A stretch of 64,000 bases of DNA. Source: Nitrospirota bacterium. GTDB taxonomy: Bacteria; Nitrospirota; Nitrospiria; Nitrospirales; Nitrospiraceae. Where the stretch lies: NCBI GenBank assembly GCA_030645475.1, contig JAUSMA010000015.1, positions 1 to 64,000 on the forward strand. The letters are read 5' to 3'. Shown one piece after another: positions 44,287 through 52,124 of the stretch. The notes beneath the pieces are model-generated. The model was not told the origin of the DNA. It saw only the letters and a list, made by a program, of their open reading frames with translations, and did not search any database. Each line of letters opens with the position of its first letter. Within the stretch, counting starts at the first letter, position 1. Position numbers and translations under genes: made by a program.

Positions 44287-44409
44287 CTACTTCCTGAACA
44301 AATACCAGAAGTCCAGTCCCTGCGAATCCATCAAAAAGTGATCGACTCCCACGAAATAGGCAACACAAATTACTAGCGACACAAGCACATAAACGATTGT
44401 CTGACCCAT
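44287..44409 (-). CDS. 40-residue single-helix membrane peptide, oxidase operon A
   Basis: ATG 44409 follows GGGAGGGAG by five bases. The peptide begins MGQTIVYVLVSLVICVAYFV, a near-continuous membrane helix, and ends SQGLDFWYLFRK before TAG 44287-44289. It lies 81 bases before the start of bd-like oxidase 1 and 61 bases after another 40-residue peptide. Size and place recall CydX/CydS or CcoQ-type accessory subunits of terminal oxidases, though no sequence relation is claimed. Confidence 0.7.
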   Translation of the reverse strand: MGQTIVYVLVSLVICVAYFVGVDHFLMDSQGLDFWYLFRK

Positions 44410-44470
44410 TAGACTCCCTCCCTCACAGCTTGCAGACATTCAAAAACCCCAGAAATAGAGCGGCCCTCAC

Positions 44471-44593
44471 TTAGCAGGGGCACTGAATTCCTGCGAACCA
44501 ATAAAAAAACCAGATTCCAGCCGCACAGGTGATGTAGAAAATCATCTTGCCGATGTTAACCTTCATCTCGCTATCTGCTACCACTGTTGCCAT
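44471..44593 (-). CDS. 40-residue membrane peptide, first gene of oxidase operon A
   Basis: ATG 44593 follows AGAAGGAGACACA, a good ribosome site. The peptide starts MATVVADSEMKVNIGKMIFY, then ITCAAGIWFFYWFAG forms a single membrane helix, and it ends IQCPC before TAA 44471-44473. A consensus promoter lies about 150 bases upstream. The terminal CPC may bind a metal or haem. It is probably a small oxidase subunit or assembly peptide. Confidence 0.7.
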   Translation of the reverse strand: MATVVADSEMKVNIGKMIFYITCAAGIWFFYWFAGIQCPC

Positions 44594-44649
44594 TGTGTCT
44601 CCTTCTTCTGATGGAAATAATACGCGCCTAGTTCAGCTCAGCGAATTTC

Positions 44650-44678
44650 TTGACACACAGATTTTCATATGTTATTCA
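44650..44678 (+). promoter_or_regulatory. Possible sigma-70 promoter for a plus-strand micro-ORF
   Basis: TTGACA (44650-44655), a 17-base spacer and TATTCA (44673-44678). It points to the 34-codon frame at 44717. The -10 matches only four of six positions. Confidence 0.4.
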
Positions 44679-44716
44679 AAATTCTTTGCCGCACACGAAA
44701 TATCAGGGGAAAATCG

Positions 44717-44821
44717 ATGATTGCAAACTCAAAAGTGTTCGACATTATAGTTTTGGCCGGTATGGTTGTCAATATAATTTTGGCCGTGTTCCTCATTCTC
44801 TACCACTTTGATTTGTTGTAG
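44717..44821 (+). CDS. Possible 34-residue membrane peptide
   Basis: ATG 44717 lies six bases after AGGGGAAAATCG. The frame reads MIANSKVFDIIVLAGMVVNI then ILAVFLILYHFDLL and ends TAG at 44819-44821, a good single membrane helix. However, the minus-strand consensus promoter of operon A lies inside it (44744-44772), and AT-rich promoter DNA easily encodes hydrophobic residues. It may be real or a by-product of the promoter region. Confidence 0.4.
   Translation: MIANSKVFDIIVLAGMVVNIILAVFLILYHFDLL
44744..44772 (-). promoter_or_regulatory. Perfect consensus sigma-70 promoter of oxidase operon A
   Basis: On the minus strand TTGACA (44772-44767) and TATAAT (44749-44744) are separated by exactly 17 bases, both hexamers matching 6/6. 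AT-rich sequence (CAAAATTATA) lies just upstream of -35, as in UP elements. Transcription would start near 44737 and leave a leader of about 140 bases before the first 40-residue peptide. Confidence 0.85.
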
Positions 44822-44853
44822 ATTTTTCATGGTTTCAGGCTCAAGTTCTACTC

Positions 44854-45732
44854 TTATTTCATGCCTGAAACCGCACAGCGAAATCCGATCGTTTCATCGC
44901 GAAAGTCGGAAACCATTTTACTCCGACTGGTGATACGAATATCAGCCCCCGTGGTCGCGTATCCTCCCCCTCGAAGCACCCGAAAGGTGCCAAACTCAGG
45001 GCCTTGAGGGTTTCGTTCGGGAGTCTCCTTAAAATAGCTTTCCGCGTACCAGTCGGCCACCCACTCCATCACATTTCCTGCTCCATCCATGACACCGTAC
45101 GGGCTCTTATCGGTCAGAACGGCACCGACAGGCGCGGCGACATCATGACCATCCTGCACCCTGGCCCAATTCGCTCCGTTGGGCTGCTCCACATTACCCC
45201 AGGGCCAGAGACGGCCATCCGTTCCTCTCATCGCCTTCTCCCACTCCGCCTCAGTGGGAAGCCGCTTCCCCTTCCAATGACAATAGGCTTCCGCATCCTC
45301 CCATGACACGTACACCACGGGCTGATTGATGCCACGCATCCTGCTCATGTTCTTGGCGTAGCGGGAAGGAGGACCAGACTTGCGGTGGCCGGTCGCATCG
45401 ACAAATTGCTGGTAATAAAAGTTGGCCACTTCGTACCGATCAATGGCAAAGGCATCCAGCACCAGCGTGCGCTGCGGCCGTTCGTCAAATCCGTCATGAT
45501 CGGTCCCGCGGATGAAGGGCCCTGCCGGAATTGAGACCATCTCTTCCCGGACCGGCTCTTCACGAGTAACCTGAGAGGAATCGAGCGGCTCTGACGGGGT
45601 TGCATCCGTGGAATTGCTTGGAGGATCCTCAAATGGAGTCAGCGTGGTGCCACGGATGATTGCCAGGATGGGAAGCGCAGCAAACACGAGGACGGTAAGA
45701 AGAAACGCGATCTTAAATTTACTTTCAAGCAT
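44854..45732 (-). CDS. Membrane-anchored FGE-sulfatase-domain protein without catalytic cysteines, copy 1
   Basis: ATG 45732 gives 292 residues. An N-terminal helix (IAFLLTVLVFAALPILAII) anchors a formylglycine-generating-enzyme fold: MVSIPAGPFIRGTDHDGFDE, RLPTEAEWEKAMRG, YGVMDGAGNVMEWVADW and TIGFRCAVSG. In true FGE the GGSxxC segment holds the active cysteines; here it is RGGGYATTGADIRITSR, with none. Thus it is probably a binding or assembly protein rather than a sulfatase activator. It is the last gene of operon B and starts six bases after the stop of copy 2. Confidence 0.8.
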   Translation of the reverse strand: MLESKFKIAFLLTVLVFAALPILAIIRGTTLTPFEDPPSNSTDATPSEPLDSSQVTREEPVREEMVSIPAGPFIRGTDHDGFDERPQRTLVLDAFAIDRYEVANFYYQQFVDATGHRKSGPPSRYAKNMSRMRGINQPVVYVSWEDAEAYCHWKGKRLPTEAEWEKAMRGTDGRLWPWGNVEQPNGANWARVQDGHDVAAPVGAVLTDKSPYGVMDGAGNVMEWVADWYAESYFKETPERNPQGPEFGTFRVLRGGGYATTGADIRITSRSKMVSDFRDETIGFRCAVSGMK

Positions 45733-45737
45733 GTCTG

Positions 45738-46661
45738 TTATGACGCCGAGGGGCTGTCGCCAATCTCCATATCGCTCGCACATCGAAACCCGATCGTAAT
45801 ATCCGTCCGCCAATGCTTCGCCGCAAATCGTTTGGATAGCCGGGCGTTATGCTCAGTCTCTCGCCACGACCCCCCACGCACCACCTTCAAATCGACATCG
45901 TCCGGCCCTTTCGGGTCACGGTAGGGCGCTTTCTGGTAGTAATGCTCATCGTACGAATCCGCGACCCATTCCGCGACGTTCCCCGTCATGTCATAGATTC
46001 CATAGGGACTTCTCCCGGACTCGAACGACCCGGGAGGCGCGAGATACCGATAGCCATCTTCACTCCCATCCACATTGGCATTGGCGCGGCCATTCATGAA
46101 GGTGTCGCCCCACGCGTACTTCCGCTTCCCCTCGCCACGGCCGGCCTTTTCCCATTCCGCTTCCGTGGGAAGCCGCTTGCCTGCCCATTTGCAATAGGCC
46201 CCCGCCTCGTCCCACGACATGCTCATCGCCGCAAACTCCGGCTTCAGCAGCTTGGATTGATCGTCTTCAAACACCTCGATCTTCGGCAAGGGCCGCTTGG
46301 TCATTTTAGCGAACCGGGCATATTCCTCTTGCGACACCTCTTTCTTGTCGAGAAAGAACCCCTTGAGAAACACTTGACGCTCCGGCACTTCGTCTGGATC
46401 ACCATCTTTGCTGCCCATGATGAACGGACCTTCGGGGATCTGCACCATTTCGCGGCCCTCATCGCCCATCTTTGTTTTATACATGGAGTAATCCAGCGAA
46501 GGGGCACTGCTCGGCGCAGGACGAGACTCAGTCTTGATCGACAGAACCAGCTCTTTCATCTTCTTCGCCTTGTACGATTCATAGACCAGCAAGCTGATGA
46601 TCAGGAAGAACGACGCAAAGACAAAAATGATCGAACCGATGAGTACTCCCCTATTTTCCAT
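45738..46661 (-). CDS. Membrane-anchored FGE-sulfatase-domain protein without catalytic cysteines, copy 2
   Basis: A 307-residue paralogue of the following gene. An N-terminal helix (GSIIFVFASFFLIISLLVYE) precedes the same fold: MVQIPEGPFIMGSKDGDPDE, RLPTEAEWEKAGRG, YGIYDMTGNVAEWVADS and TIGFRCASDM. The catalytic segment reads RGGSWRETEHNARLSKR, again lacking cysteine. Tandem copies with differing termini could form a heterodimer outside the membrane. Context: immediately downstream of a glycine-rich membrane protein and bd-like oxidase 2. Confidence 0.8.
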   Translation of the reverse strand: MENRGVLIGSIIFVFASFFLIISLLVYESYKAKKMKELVLSIKTESRPAPSSAPSLDYSMYKTKMGDEGREMVQIPEGPFIMGSKDGDPDEVPERQVFLKGFFLDKKEVSQEEYARFAKMTKRPLPKIEVFEDDQSKLLKPEFAAMSMSWDEAGAYCKWAGKRLPTEAEWEKAGRGEGKRKYAWGDTFMNGRANANVDGSEDGYRYLAPPGSFESGRSPYGIYDMTGNVAEWVADSYDEHYYQKAPYRDPKGPDDVDLKVVRGGSWRETEHNARLSKRFAAKHWRTDITIGFRCASDMEIGDSPSAS

Positions 46662-46667
46662 CGCGTC

Positions 46668-47066
46668 TCATGCTCCTTCGATTGTGCGTGACACGGAGGG
46701 ATCGACCGGCTCAGATGCGGCTTTCTTGGCCGCATACATATCCAGCAACATCGAGATCTGCACACCCAGAAATCCACCCATGGCGGCGCCGGCCCCCGCG
46801 CCAACGGATATTCTCTCCGGCCCGGCAATGAACCAGGCCAACGCCCCGCCCAACAGCGTTCCTACCAAAATACTCACCAGGAAGCGCCGTCCCCCCATAA
46901 ACCCGATGACTCCGCCAAGTACCAGCCCCGCCCCACTCGCAAGCGGCAATATACCGCCACCCATAATGACCCCGATGAGCGTTCCGACTGTTCCCATGAC
47001 GGCCACGCCAAACAGGATATCGAGCATCGCACGGGGTGCAACTTGTTCCGTACCAGACTCGGTCAT
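46668..47066 (-). CDS. Glycine-rich membrane protein
   Basis: A 132-residue protein with about four glycine-rich helices ([70 protein letters not shown]). No family is recognised. It lies six bases upstream of the first FGE-like gene and 20 bases after the DUF3047 gene in operon B. Glycine-zipper helices suggest tight packing in a membrane complex, an inference only. Confidence 0.6.
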   Translation of the reverse strand: MTESGTEQVAPRAMLDILFGVAVMGTVGTLIGVIMGGGILPLASGAGLVLGGVIGFMGGRRFLVSILVGTLLGGALAWFIAGPERISVGAGAGAAMGGFLGVQISMLLDMYAAKKAASEPVDPSVSRTIEGA

Positions 47067-47086
47067 GCTAATGACAACTCATTTCT

Positions 47087-47770
47087 TTAACGGCCTGCGC
47101 TCGCAACCATCGATCCAAAGTCGATTTCCACCCCAGGCCCGGCAATGATCGAAATACCCCAGGCTTTCGCCGCCGGCTCATGCTGGTGAATCCGCTTGAA
47201 ATCTTCGTAGACGTTCACGCGCTCTTCAAACCACTGACCGACATCCTTGGTGCCGCTTTGCACCACGATCTCCGAGCCGCTGAACATGCCCCCTTCGGTC
47301 ACCGTCCCCTCAGGCTTCGAGGCACTCCAGATATACTTCGTGAACACCGGGATGAACATGAGATCCGTATCCAGGGAGGCGTAAATCGCTGCAATCGGTT
47401 CCGTTCCTGCCGTAGCGGATTTATGCAGGCGCCAGCGCCAGGTCAAGACCGGAAACGCCTTCGGGTCCCAATCGATCTTCTTCTTCTTGATTCTCTGTCC
47501 TGCATCCTTCGCCGCCAGAAAACTCACACCGTTCTCAGTCTGAACCTTATAGGCATCCCGCCCCTTGGACTGACTTCGCTGATTTTCATGATCCCAATTC
47601 GATGGGAACCCGTCCGTTTCCTTTGCCTGAAAATCCTCCAGAACCAAAGATGGGTTTTGGGCCGAGATCGCACCCTGCATCACGAAGCTTCCACAGATAA
47701 CCAGCCCGACTGCGAGATATCGTCGAATTATCGCCCCTCGCCTCATACGCGCAACCCTTTCGCTGTTCAT
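47087..47770 (-). CDS. DUF3047 secreted protein
   Basis: A 227-residue protein with a signal peptide (RYLAVGLVICGSFVMQGAIS). The domain matches DUF3047: LVLEDFQAKETDGFPSNWDH, VLTWRWRLHK, IYASLDTDLMFIPVFTKYIW. Its function is unknown; the fold is thought to be a beta-sandwich. Its ATG overlaps the stop of bd-like oxidase 2 by four bases, so the two are translated together. This close coupling hints at a periplasmic accessory role for the oxidase. Confidence 0.75.
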   Translation of the reverse strand: MNSERVARMRRGAIIRRYLAVGLVICGSFVMQGAISAQNPSLVLEDFQAKETDGFPSNWDHENQRSQSKGRDAYKVQTENGVSFLAAKDAGQRIKKKKIDWDPKAFPVLTWRWRLHKSATAGTEPIAAIYASLDTDLMFIPVFTKYIWSASKPEGTVTEGGMFSGSEIVVQSGTKDVGQWFEERVNVYEDFKRIHQHEPAAKAWGISIIAGPGVEIDFGSMVASAGR

Positions 47771-49638
47771 GCCTCTTGCGACGACGACGGCGCCAGAACC
47801 GTCGCATTTCCTTCGACCAAGTCTTCTCCCATCACGGGCAACTGATCACGCTGGCACATCCAGAAGAGCGCGAACACCGCTCCCCAGAACACCACCATGT
47901 TGAGCGTCACCATCTTCGCCGCAAACGCCAGATCCGGTGTAAAGGCCCAGGGAGAAACATCGGCCATCACCTCACTCACATGCCAAGCCAACCGCCCGGA
48001 CGAACGAATATACCCCATGAGACCCATGACCCATGAGAAGGCAGCCGCCAATCCGAATAGGCCCACCATGCCTCTGACCGATATCTTCCCCCATTGGACC
48101 GGCCCACGAATAAGCGCCCCCTTGAGCATCATGCGATTGATCACCAGCGCGCCCACCAGAACCGTGAACGTCGTCACCGCCTGCGGCGACGACAACCCGA
48201 CGCGAAGCTTCGCCGGCAGATAGAACCCATAGACCGAGAGGCAGATAATGTTGAGTGCACCGACCAGAAACAGCGCGCCGATCAGAAAGTTTCCTTTCTT
48301 CACCCAGGAGACAACCATCGTTCGATTTGCGCGCCGATAGTAGATGAAGCTCAGTGTGGTCACGAGAATCAAGATATTGACTGCGCCGTTCTTCGCCGAC
48401 ATCACGCCATAGTTGCCGACTACGGGATGCGACGAACCGCCCATCGCCTTCACCTCACTGCCCGACATCATGACGGTATGCGGCGTCAGCCAAATAAACA
48501 GGGCTAAGATCAAGACCCCGAGCAGCGACTGGTAATACGGCTGATACCGTTCACCGCCACGAAGGCGCGCCATGCTCTGCCATAGGTAATAATTCACGCC
48601 AAGAAACAACGCGCCGATCAAGAGCGCCTGCACCACGAAGAGCCAGGTGAGTAAGCCGCCCATCATCGTGACGCCCATGCTCTGACTAAACGCATAGACC
48701 GACCGCATCAACCAATAGCCGGCAAAGGGCATGGGTAACAACGCGCAGACCGTGACGAACAGAAACACATACCCCACCCAGTCGAAATAGGCGCGCTCTT
48801 CATCGGTCTTGCTGGTAAAGAAGCGATAGCAGGCATAGGCCAACACCACCGCACCGCCGGACATAATGTCTGCCAGGAAACGATGGACGTTTAATGGATT
48901 CCACAGCGCCGAATGGAGCAAATGCCATCCGTTGCCCAGAAACCGCCCTTTGGCATCGACACCGGCCGGCGCCATCATGAAGGCCGACCAGGAGTTCGCC
49001 AAGAACAGCAGCGCGGCCCCGAACAGGTTCGTCAAGACACCGATCGAGGCATGCCCCCACTTCAGCGCCGGCGCAGCCATCCGGCTCCAACTGTAGTAAT
49101 AGAGAATGAGCAGCAGCGATTCCCCGACGAACACGATCGCATAGAACGGCATGAAGGCCTTGAACGTCCCGCCCATATACTTCATGAAACTGGGATAGAA
49201 GAAGATGAACATCCCGAGCATGAGGCTCCCGACCACAGCCGTCACCGACAGAGCCAGGAGAGAGACTTTTGCCAAATCTCGCGCGAGGCCATCATAACGA
49301 AGGGCCAGCGCAGGCTTTTTACTGCTGAGCCCCAGGAACTCCAGCAAGACACAAAAGATCGGCAGTGCGAGGACAAACCCTCCGAAATACGTGTGCTGTT
49401 GCGTGACAAACCACACGAGCAATCGGCTGTCGAACGAACCGATCCTCGAATAAACCGTCTCTTGAGGAGAAGGAGCCGGCGGCCCCTGGGGAACGCCAGG
49501 TGTCTTGAAGTAGAGGTCGGTGGCATCCTCGGCAAAGGACTGGCTCTGACCACCCCAGCCGATCCAGGAAACAGCCAGCACAATCGCGATCAGGGCAACA
49601 AACCAGAACGCCCCGTGAGTTCTTTTTTTCATGGCCAT
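47767..49638 (-). CDS. Atypical cytochrome bd-like oxidase subunit, copy 2
   Basis: A 623-residue paralogue of the protein at 42292-44205, with the same order of blocks: QQHTYFGGFVLALPIFCVLL, FVGESLLLILYYYSW, NPLNVHRFLADIMSGGAVVL, PFAGYWLMRSVYAFSQSMGV and HPVVGNYGVMSAKNGAVNIL. The N-terminus has a leader helix (FWFVALIAIVLAVSWIGWG). The GRQPW quinol motif is again missing. Operon B lacks the c-type cytochromes that follow copy 1, so it may use another donor. It is five bases from the upstream membrane-protein gene and overlaps DUF3047. Confidence 0.8.
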   Translation of the reverse strand: MAMKKRTHGAFWFVALIAIVLAVSWIGWGGQSQSFAEDATDLYFKTPGVPQGPPAPSPQETVYSRIGSFDSRLLVWFVTQQHTYFGGFVLALPIFCVLLEFLGLSSKKPALALRYDGLARDLAKVSLLALSVTAVVGSLMLGMFIFFYPSFMKYMGGTFKAFMPFYAIVFVGESLLLILYYYSWSRMAAPALKWGHASIGVLTNLFGAALLFLANSWSAFMMAPAGVDAKGRFLGNGWHLLHSALWNPLNVHRFLADIMSGGAVVLAYACYRFFTSKTDEERAYFDWVGYVFLFVTVCALLPMPFAGYWLMRSVYAFSQSMGVTMMGGLLTWLFVVQALLIGALFLGVNYYLWQSMARLRGGERYQPYYQSLLGVLILALFIWLTPHTVMMSGSEVKAMGGSSHPVVGNYGVMSAKNGAVNILILVTTLSFIYYRRANRTMVVSWVKKGNFLIGALFLVGALNIICLSVYGFYLPAKLRVGLSSPQAVTTFTVLVGALVINRMMLKGALIRGPVQWGKISVRGMVGLFGLAAAFSWVMGLMGYIRSSGRLAWHVSEVMADVSPWAFTPDLAFAAKMVTLNMVVFWGAVFALFWMCQRDQLPVMGEDLVEGNATVLAPSSSQEA

Positions 49639-49642
49639 AGGC

Positions 49643-50728
49643 TTAACCCTTTGAACCAGCCGTCATGGAGATGCCTGCACCGGTCGACTTGCCAAGAATT
49701 CCCATCACAAAGGGACAGCGAAGCAAGGCACTCGAGATCGTCAGTCCCTGTTGTTCTTCGACCTGCCGGCGAAACCCGAGATAATAACAATACAGCGCCA
49801 TCATGCCCGTCACACACCCGCCACCGACCATGGCGTAGGCAGTGGGAATGCCAGGCTGTCGCAAGAGAAAAATGACCGATCCTGCCGCCACGAGATAGTA
49901 CGTCGCGGCAAAGGCCAGTCCAGGCCACCACCAGTACTTCAGCAATTCACTGGCCTTCGTCTGGAACAATCCTTGAGTCCATGACGCGTCTGGACGAAGC
50001 CCGCCGAAATAGGCACAGAGCGCGACTCCGCCTCCCAACGACGCCACAGCAGACAACTGGACCAGCGCCGCTCCCTGACTTCCCTCGACGAACTGTCCTA
50101 ATGAAGCGCCCACAGCACCGACGATGAGGCCAACTCCAACCCAGGGGGCCAGTTCCATCCCATGACTCTGCACCAGCGTGCGAAGGGCTGCTCCATCTGG
50201 GAACGTGGGAAACGGACGGCCCATGAGAGCAATTTTCCGCACATGGCCAATCTCAAACGCGTCGCGCGCGACGGCGGTGCAGGAAATGATAATGGCCATC
50301 ATGGCCGGCCCATCCGGATGTTGGAGATAGTCATATCCCACGAGCCACAACAGCGCCAAGACCAACAGGGACAACTGGACCCCGTAGACAAATCCAATCC
50401 AGCCGCCGAGCCAGAGCAACAGACGACGCCCATCCTCTTGGAGGATCTTCCCCCATGCCGTAGCCCGACCGACGCGATAGGCAGACAGCGCCGTCACCAC
50501 CGCAACAAGACCGCTGACCAGCAACAACACGACCGGCTCTGATAGTGGCACCAGCAGCTTAGCCAACCGATAGACCACGAACGCCACCAAGCCAGGCACA
50601 AACATGACGATCCGCTTCTGCTTGCGCACCACATCTTCCGTGACGACAAGACTCAGGCTTGGCAATACTCGCAATGCCATTCGATGCAGCATGTAAAATT
50701 CAACGATAAACGTGGAGCGATGAGCCAT
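49643..50728 (-). CDS. Polytopic membrane protein, operon B
   Basis: A 361-residue protein with about nine helices (MFVPGLVAFVVYRLAKLLV, VVLLLVSGLVAVVTALSAY, LLALLWLVGYDYL-type segments, VGVGLIVGAVGASLGQFV, AFAATYYLVAAGSVIFLL, VGGGCVTGMMALYCYYLGF). Family not recognised. The start at ATG 50728 lacks an obvious ribosome site; ATG 50692 is an alternative. Five bases separate its stop from bd-like oxidase 2, suggesting a subunit or assembly partner. Confidence 0.6.
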   Translation of the reverse strand: MAHRSTFIVEFYMLHRMALRVLPSLSLVVTEDVVRKQKRIVMFVPGLVAFVVYRLAKLLVPLSEPVVLLLVSGLVAVVTALSAYRVGRATAWGKILQEDGRRLLLWLGGWIGFVYGVQLSLLVLALLWLVGYDYLQHPDGPAMMAIIISCTAVARDAFEIGHVRKIALMGRPFPTFPDGAALRTLVQSHGMELAPWVGVGLIVGAVGASLGQFVEGSQGAALVQLSAVASLGGGVALCAYFGGLRPDASWTQGLFQTKASELLKYWWWPGLAFAATYYLVAAGSVIFLLRQPGIPTAYAMVGGGCVTGMMALYCYYLGFRRQVEEQQGLTISSALLRCPFVMGILGKSTGAGISMTAGSKG

Positions 50729-50781
50729 GAGCGAGAAAGAGAACTCTTGACGATTCTCTTCTGTCGTTCATCATTCAGCGT

Positions 50782-51285
50782 TCAACGTTCTGCGCTGCCT
50801 TTGGAGCCCATTCCGAAATAACGCGCTTTCACTTCTTCCATCAACGCGACGGTAATTCGTGTCTCGCCGCGGTCGGCCACAGTCCGCTCCAATTCAATAC
50901 GGGCCATCGCACGAACCGGTGCCGGCACTCTATCCAATCGACGTTCCGCCTCAGGTTCCCACTCGATCCGTTCGCCGGTCCGAGGCCGAAGCAACGTGTC
51001 GTATGTGACCACCCGTTCTCCTCTGACCCGCACATCCTGTTCCACCTCACCGCGCACGAGCGGGGCAAGGTAGGGCGGCATACGGTCCAGCCGATGCAGC
51101 GCATCATCGGTCCACATCGTCCGATCGACAAACCCGCCCGGTTGGCCGGCAGGAACATCGACACCGACCTTCAGCCCACAGCCGAGACATTCCGACCGAA
51201 TGAACCATTGGGGCGTTCCATCATCGTAGGAACGTTCCTCAACCCCCTCGGTATGCATCCAGCGGCCACAGCCACAGGTCAGCAT
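50782..51285 (-). CDS. PCP_red-type protein with two repeats and an N-terminal cysteine cluster
   Basis: A 167-residue protein. The C-terminal half reads WEPEAERRLDRVPAPVRAMA and ALMEEVKARYFGM, the small helical domain first named in protochlorophyllide reductase subunit B (PCP_red). A second, more diverged unit lies before it (WTDDALHRLDRMPPYLAPLV). The N-terminus has CGCGRWMH and SECLGCG, four cysteines likely to bind zinc or a cluster. Nitrospira makes no chlorophyll, so a role as a redox-sensing or interaction module is likelier. It lies in operon B. Confidence 0.7.
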   Translation of the reverse strand: MLTCGCGRWMHTEGVEERSYDDGTPQWFIRSECLGCGLKVGVDVPAGQPGGFVDRTMWTDDALHRLDRMPPYLAPLVRGEVEQDVRVRGERVVTYDTLLRPRTGERIEWEPEAERRLDRVPAPVRAMARIELERTVADRGETRITVALMEEVKARYFGMGSKGSAER

Positions 51286-51296
51286 AACGGGGCCTC

Positions 51297-51327
51297 AGTG
51301 CTGAGTGCTGAGTGCTGAGTGCTGAGT
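51297..51327. repeat. Tandem heptamer repeat AGTGCTG
   Basis: Four perfect copies of AGTGCTG plus AGT between the DUF420 and PCP_red genes. Single copies of the same word (AGTGCTGAG) occur at about 2815, 3978, 4150 and 5310 beside the TGGTCTATCTGG repeats. Downstream, CATCGCTCATCGCTCACCAT at 51352-51371 is another short direct repeat. Confidence 0.7.
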
Positions 51328-51381
51328 AAAGAGGCCGTCCTTAGGTCATCGCTCATCGCTCACCATTCATCGTTGGCCCCA

Positions 51382-52098
51382 CTACCCGATCTTTCCCGGA
51401 TAGAGAAGATACAGCATGGTGTAGGTGGTGGTACCGGTCACAAAGAGGACGCAATACACGATCATCGTAAACAGCCCAAGTGCCCGATGCCGCCGCGCGC
51501 CGTTCGGCCAGATCCGCTGAATCGTCATCTCGACCGAAAATACGATGGCGATCAGCAGCAACAGGCTGAGATAGACTTCGAATTTGCGCATGGAGAATCC
51601 GGCGGTGGCCACGCGCGAGAAGAACAAGAACATTACCAGGGCCGTGACGCTCCCAAAGATCACCCCGACCTTCCTCCAGGTCGTCAGGAGCAGCGTCTCC
51701 TTGAGCGAACGAGCGCCATCGATGACTTGCTGGGAACGGAAACCCAGCACGATCATGTAGATCGCCATAATCAATCCGAGAATGACCAGAATGATGTGCA
51801 CGGTCAGAACAGGGATGAAGACATAATCGTAGAGCGCTTGCGACCCGCCAAAACCTTCTTTCCCCTCAAAGGCCAACACGCCTAATTGACGAAACAAATA
51901 GTAGCTCATGAAGAAGGCCACCATGGCGATCATCCCGCCCAGCATCATCCAATGATGGGCATCTGCCCGCCGTCTCCGCGCCTGGATCCAGCCGATCACG
52001 AAGAGCCCCGTGAAGAACGTCGCCATGAGCTGGCTCATGTCCGCCCCGACCGTGGCATGGGTGCCAAAAAAACCAGGCTGTTTTAGCCATTCAAGCAT
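51382..52098 (-). CDS. DUF420-like membrane protein
   Basis: ATG 52098 is chosen after AAGGAA; upstream codons overlap the methyltransferase gene. The 238-residue protein has about six helices and histidines at membrane edges (DAHHWMMLGGMIAMVAFFMS, PVLTVHIILVILGLIMAIYM, RRHRALGLFTMIVYCVLF). DUF420 proteins such as CtaM assist cytochrome oxidase maturation. The resemblance and its place in operon B suggest an assembly factor for bd-like oxidase 2. Confidence 0.65.
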   Translation of the reverse strand: MLEWLKQPGFFGTHATVGADMSQLMATFFTGLFVIGWIQARRRRADAHHWMMLGGMIAMVAFFMSYYLFRQLGVLAFEGKEGFGGSQALYDYVFIPVLTVHIILVILGLIMAIYMIVLGFRSQQVIDGARSLKETLLLTTWRKVGVIFGSVTALVMFLFFSRVATAGFSMRKFEVYLSLLLLIAIVFSVEMTIQRIWPNGARRHRALGLFTMIVYCVLFVTGTTTYTMLYLLYPGKIG

Positions 52099-52124
52099 AA
52101 TATTCCTTGCCGCGTACTCGGCTC

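Noticed and set aside
44854-46661. Sulfatase-activating formylglycine-generating enzymes
   Set aside because: Both proteins lack the active-site cysteines and no sulfatase gene is nearby, so the enzymatic name was not used.
50782-51285. Evidence of photosynthesis from a protochlorophyllide-reductase-like domain
   Set aside because: Only the small C-terminal domain is shared; no other pigment gene occurs in the window.
51297-51327. Heptamer tandem repeat considered as a CRISPR-like array
   Set aside because: Seven-base units without spacers; a simple tandem repeat.
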